The position numbers were made by a program, and so were the translations under genes. Positions 62,863 through 64,000 of a DNA stretch of 64,000 nt are shown piece by piece. Source of the stretch: Imhoffiella fuscus (lineage in GTDB: Bacteria; Pseudomonadota; Gammaproteobacteria; Chromatiales; Chromatiaceae). The stretch is taken from positions 124,001-188,000 of the forward strand of contig NZ_JBHUHX010000052.1 in the NCBI RefSeq assembly GCF_042682685.1, read 5' to 3'. Every line of letters starts with the position of its first letter. Positions within the stretch are counted from its first letter, which is position 1. The notes below the pieces were generated by a model. The model searched no databases. It was given only the letters and a program-made list of their open reading frames with translations, and was not told the origin of the DNA.

Positions 62863-64000
62863 TCAACCGTCCTGGAACTGGAGTGTCGCGAGTCGGGCGT
62901 AGAGCCCGCCCTCGGCCATCAGCTCATCGTGCCGACCGGAGGCGACGATCCGGCCCTGGTCCAGGACCAGGATGCGATCGGCATTGCGCACGGTGGCCAG
63001 CCGATGGGCGATCACGATGCTGGTGCGTGCGTGCATGAGGCGCTCCAAGGCATCTTGGACCAGACGCTCGCTCTCGGCATCGAGGGCGCTGGTCGCCTCG
63101 TCGAGCAGCAGCAGGGCCGGATCGCGCAGGATGGTGCGGGCGATAGCGATACGCTGGCGCTCGCCCCCGGACAGCCGGACGCCACGCTCGCCGAGATAGG
63201 TGTCGAATCCATCGGGCAGACGCTCGATGAAGTCGAGCGCATGGGCAGCCTCTGCGGCGCGCAGCACGGCGGCGTCGCTCGCCTCCAGACCGTAACGGAT
63301 GTTGTCCCAGGCGTTGGCACCGAAGATGACGGGATCCTGCGGCACCAGCGAGATACGGCTGCGCAGATCGCTCGGATCCACCTGACGGATATCGACCCCA
63401 TCGAAGCGGATCGTGCCCTGTGCCGGATCGTAGAAACGGAGCAGAAGCTGAATGAGCGTGCTCTTGCCGGCACCCGAGGGACCGACCAGCGCCACGCGTT
63501 CGCCCGTCGCGATGGTCAGGGTCAGATCGTCCAGTGCCGCCGCCTCTGGACGCGCCGGATAGACGAAACGTACCGACTCGAAGGCGATCTCCCCACGCGA
63601 CGGCGTCGGCAGGGCGAGCGGCTCGGCCGGCGGCTCGATCGCGGGGCGTATCGCCAGCAGTTCCATCAGACGCTCGCTGGCGCCGGCGCCGCGCAGCAGT
63701 TGACCGACCAGATCGCTGAGCGAGCCCACGGCCCCGGCCACCACGATGGCATAGAAGAGAAAGGCCGAGAGTTCGCCGCCGCTCAGGGTGCCATCCAGCA
63801 CCCGGTGCCCGCCGACCCAGAGCACCACGCCGATGGCGCCGAAGGTGAGCAGGGTCGCGGTTCCGGACAGGATCGCACTGTTGGCCGAGCGGTCCATGGC
63901 GACGTCGAATGCCGCCTCCACCTGCTCGGCGTAATGACGCCGGTCGACCGGCTCGTGACAGCAGGCCTGCACGGTGCGGATGCCGTGGATGACCTCGTCG
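62863..64000 (-). CDS. ABC exporter, C-terminal half (membrane-ATPase fusion), cut by window end
   Basis: The visible part (about 379 residues) is the end of a fused ABC exporter of the MsbA/ABCB type: last membrane helices (GAIGVVLWVGGHRVL, LFYAIVVAGAVGSLSDLV), then an ATPase with Walker A GPSGAGKST, Q-loop in LVPQDPVIFG, signature LSGGERQRIAIART, Walker B LLLLDEATSALD and H-loop IVIAHRLATVR. Reading frame stays open to 64000, so the start lies beyond. The substrate cannot be told. Confidence 0.93.
   Translation of the reverse strand, partial: DEVIHGIRTVQACCHEPVDRRHYAEQVEAAFDVAMDRSANSAILSGTATLLTFGAIGVVLWVGGHRVLDGTLSGGELSAFLFYAIVVAGAVGSLSDLVGQLLRGAGASERLMELLAIRPAIEPPAEPLALPTPSRGEIAFESVRFVYPARPEAAALDDLTLTIATGERVALVGPSGAGKSTLIQLLLRFYDPAQGTIRFDGVDIRQVDPSDLRSRISLVPQDPVIFGANAWDNIRYGLEASDAAVLRAAEAAHALDFIERLPDGFDTYLGERGVRLSGGERQRIAIARTILRDPALLLLDEATSALDAESERLVQDALERLMHARTSIVIAHRLATVRNADRILVLDQGRIVASGRHDELMAEGGLYARLATLQFQDG

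Overview
The window is GC-rich, densely coded gammaproteobacterial chromosome. The best single clue to the organism is a rhodanese-tusA-dsrE2 cluster (23963-25209) that looks like the rhd_2599-tusA_2600-dsrE2_2601 cluster of the purple sulfur bacterium Allochromatium vinosum, down to the catalytic Cys64 of the rhodanese and Cys15 of TusA. A siroheme synthase gene lies beside it. A member of the Chromatiaceae or a close sulfur-oxidising relative is therefore likely. This is inferred from gene content, not from a database match.

Layout. 1-4.4 kb: the end of an exported protein and an anaerobic ribonucleotide reductase operon. Here the catalytic protein is split, with the glycyl-radical loop on its own 62-codon gene, followed by the activase nrdG; two NrdR-like boxes lie upstream. 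4.4-12 kb (minus strand): cell-wall enzymes (RlpA-like, L,D-transpeptidase) and the PrkA-YeaH-SpoVR stress module. 12-17 kb: threonine dehydratase, a small zinc-ribbon-like protein and malate synthase G. 17-22 kb: a very large hybrid kinase preceded by a receiver protein that has lost its phospho-acceptor and a frameshifted kinase remnant. 22-29 kb: an acetolactate-synthase-like enzyme, the sulfur-trafficking cluster, CysG and a membrane GGDEF-EAL protein.

29.8-38.6 kb is a plus-strand tellurite/stress (Ter) cluster: three TerD-family proteins, an AIM24-like protein, a 57-codon ORF coupled to a PRTase-TRSP protein, TerA, TerB, a HAD hydrolase, a CitE-like lyase and an OmpR-type regulator. A TerC membrane protein lies separately at 51.7 kb. 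38.7-51 kb: a RIO kinase, a periplasmic binding protein translationally coupled to a hybrid sensor kinase, an OprB-type porin and a complete fructose phosphotransferase system (fruB-fruK-fruA). 51-64 kb: a HAD-IB phosphatase, TerC, a small alarmone-hydrolase-like protein, a CHAD protein, transaldolase, KsgA, Lon, an O-antigen-ligase-like membrane protein, UspA, a Na/phosphate cotransporter and a partial ABC exporter.

At least four intergenic sites carry imperfect heptad repeats (GCTGGNN), usually folded as hairpins, and two carry a GTAGGGYGCAATA palindrome. No tRNA, rRNA, CRISPR array, transposase or integrase was recognised. Gene starts were adjusted by Shine-Dalgarno position and family start where the longest reading frame was clearly too long.
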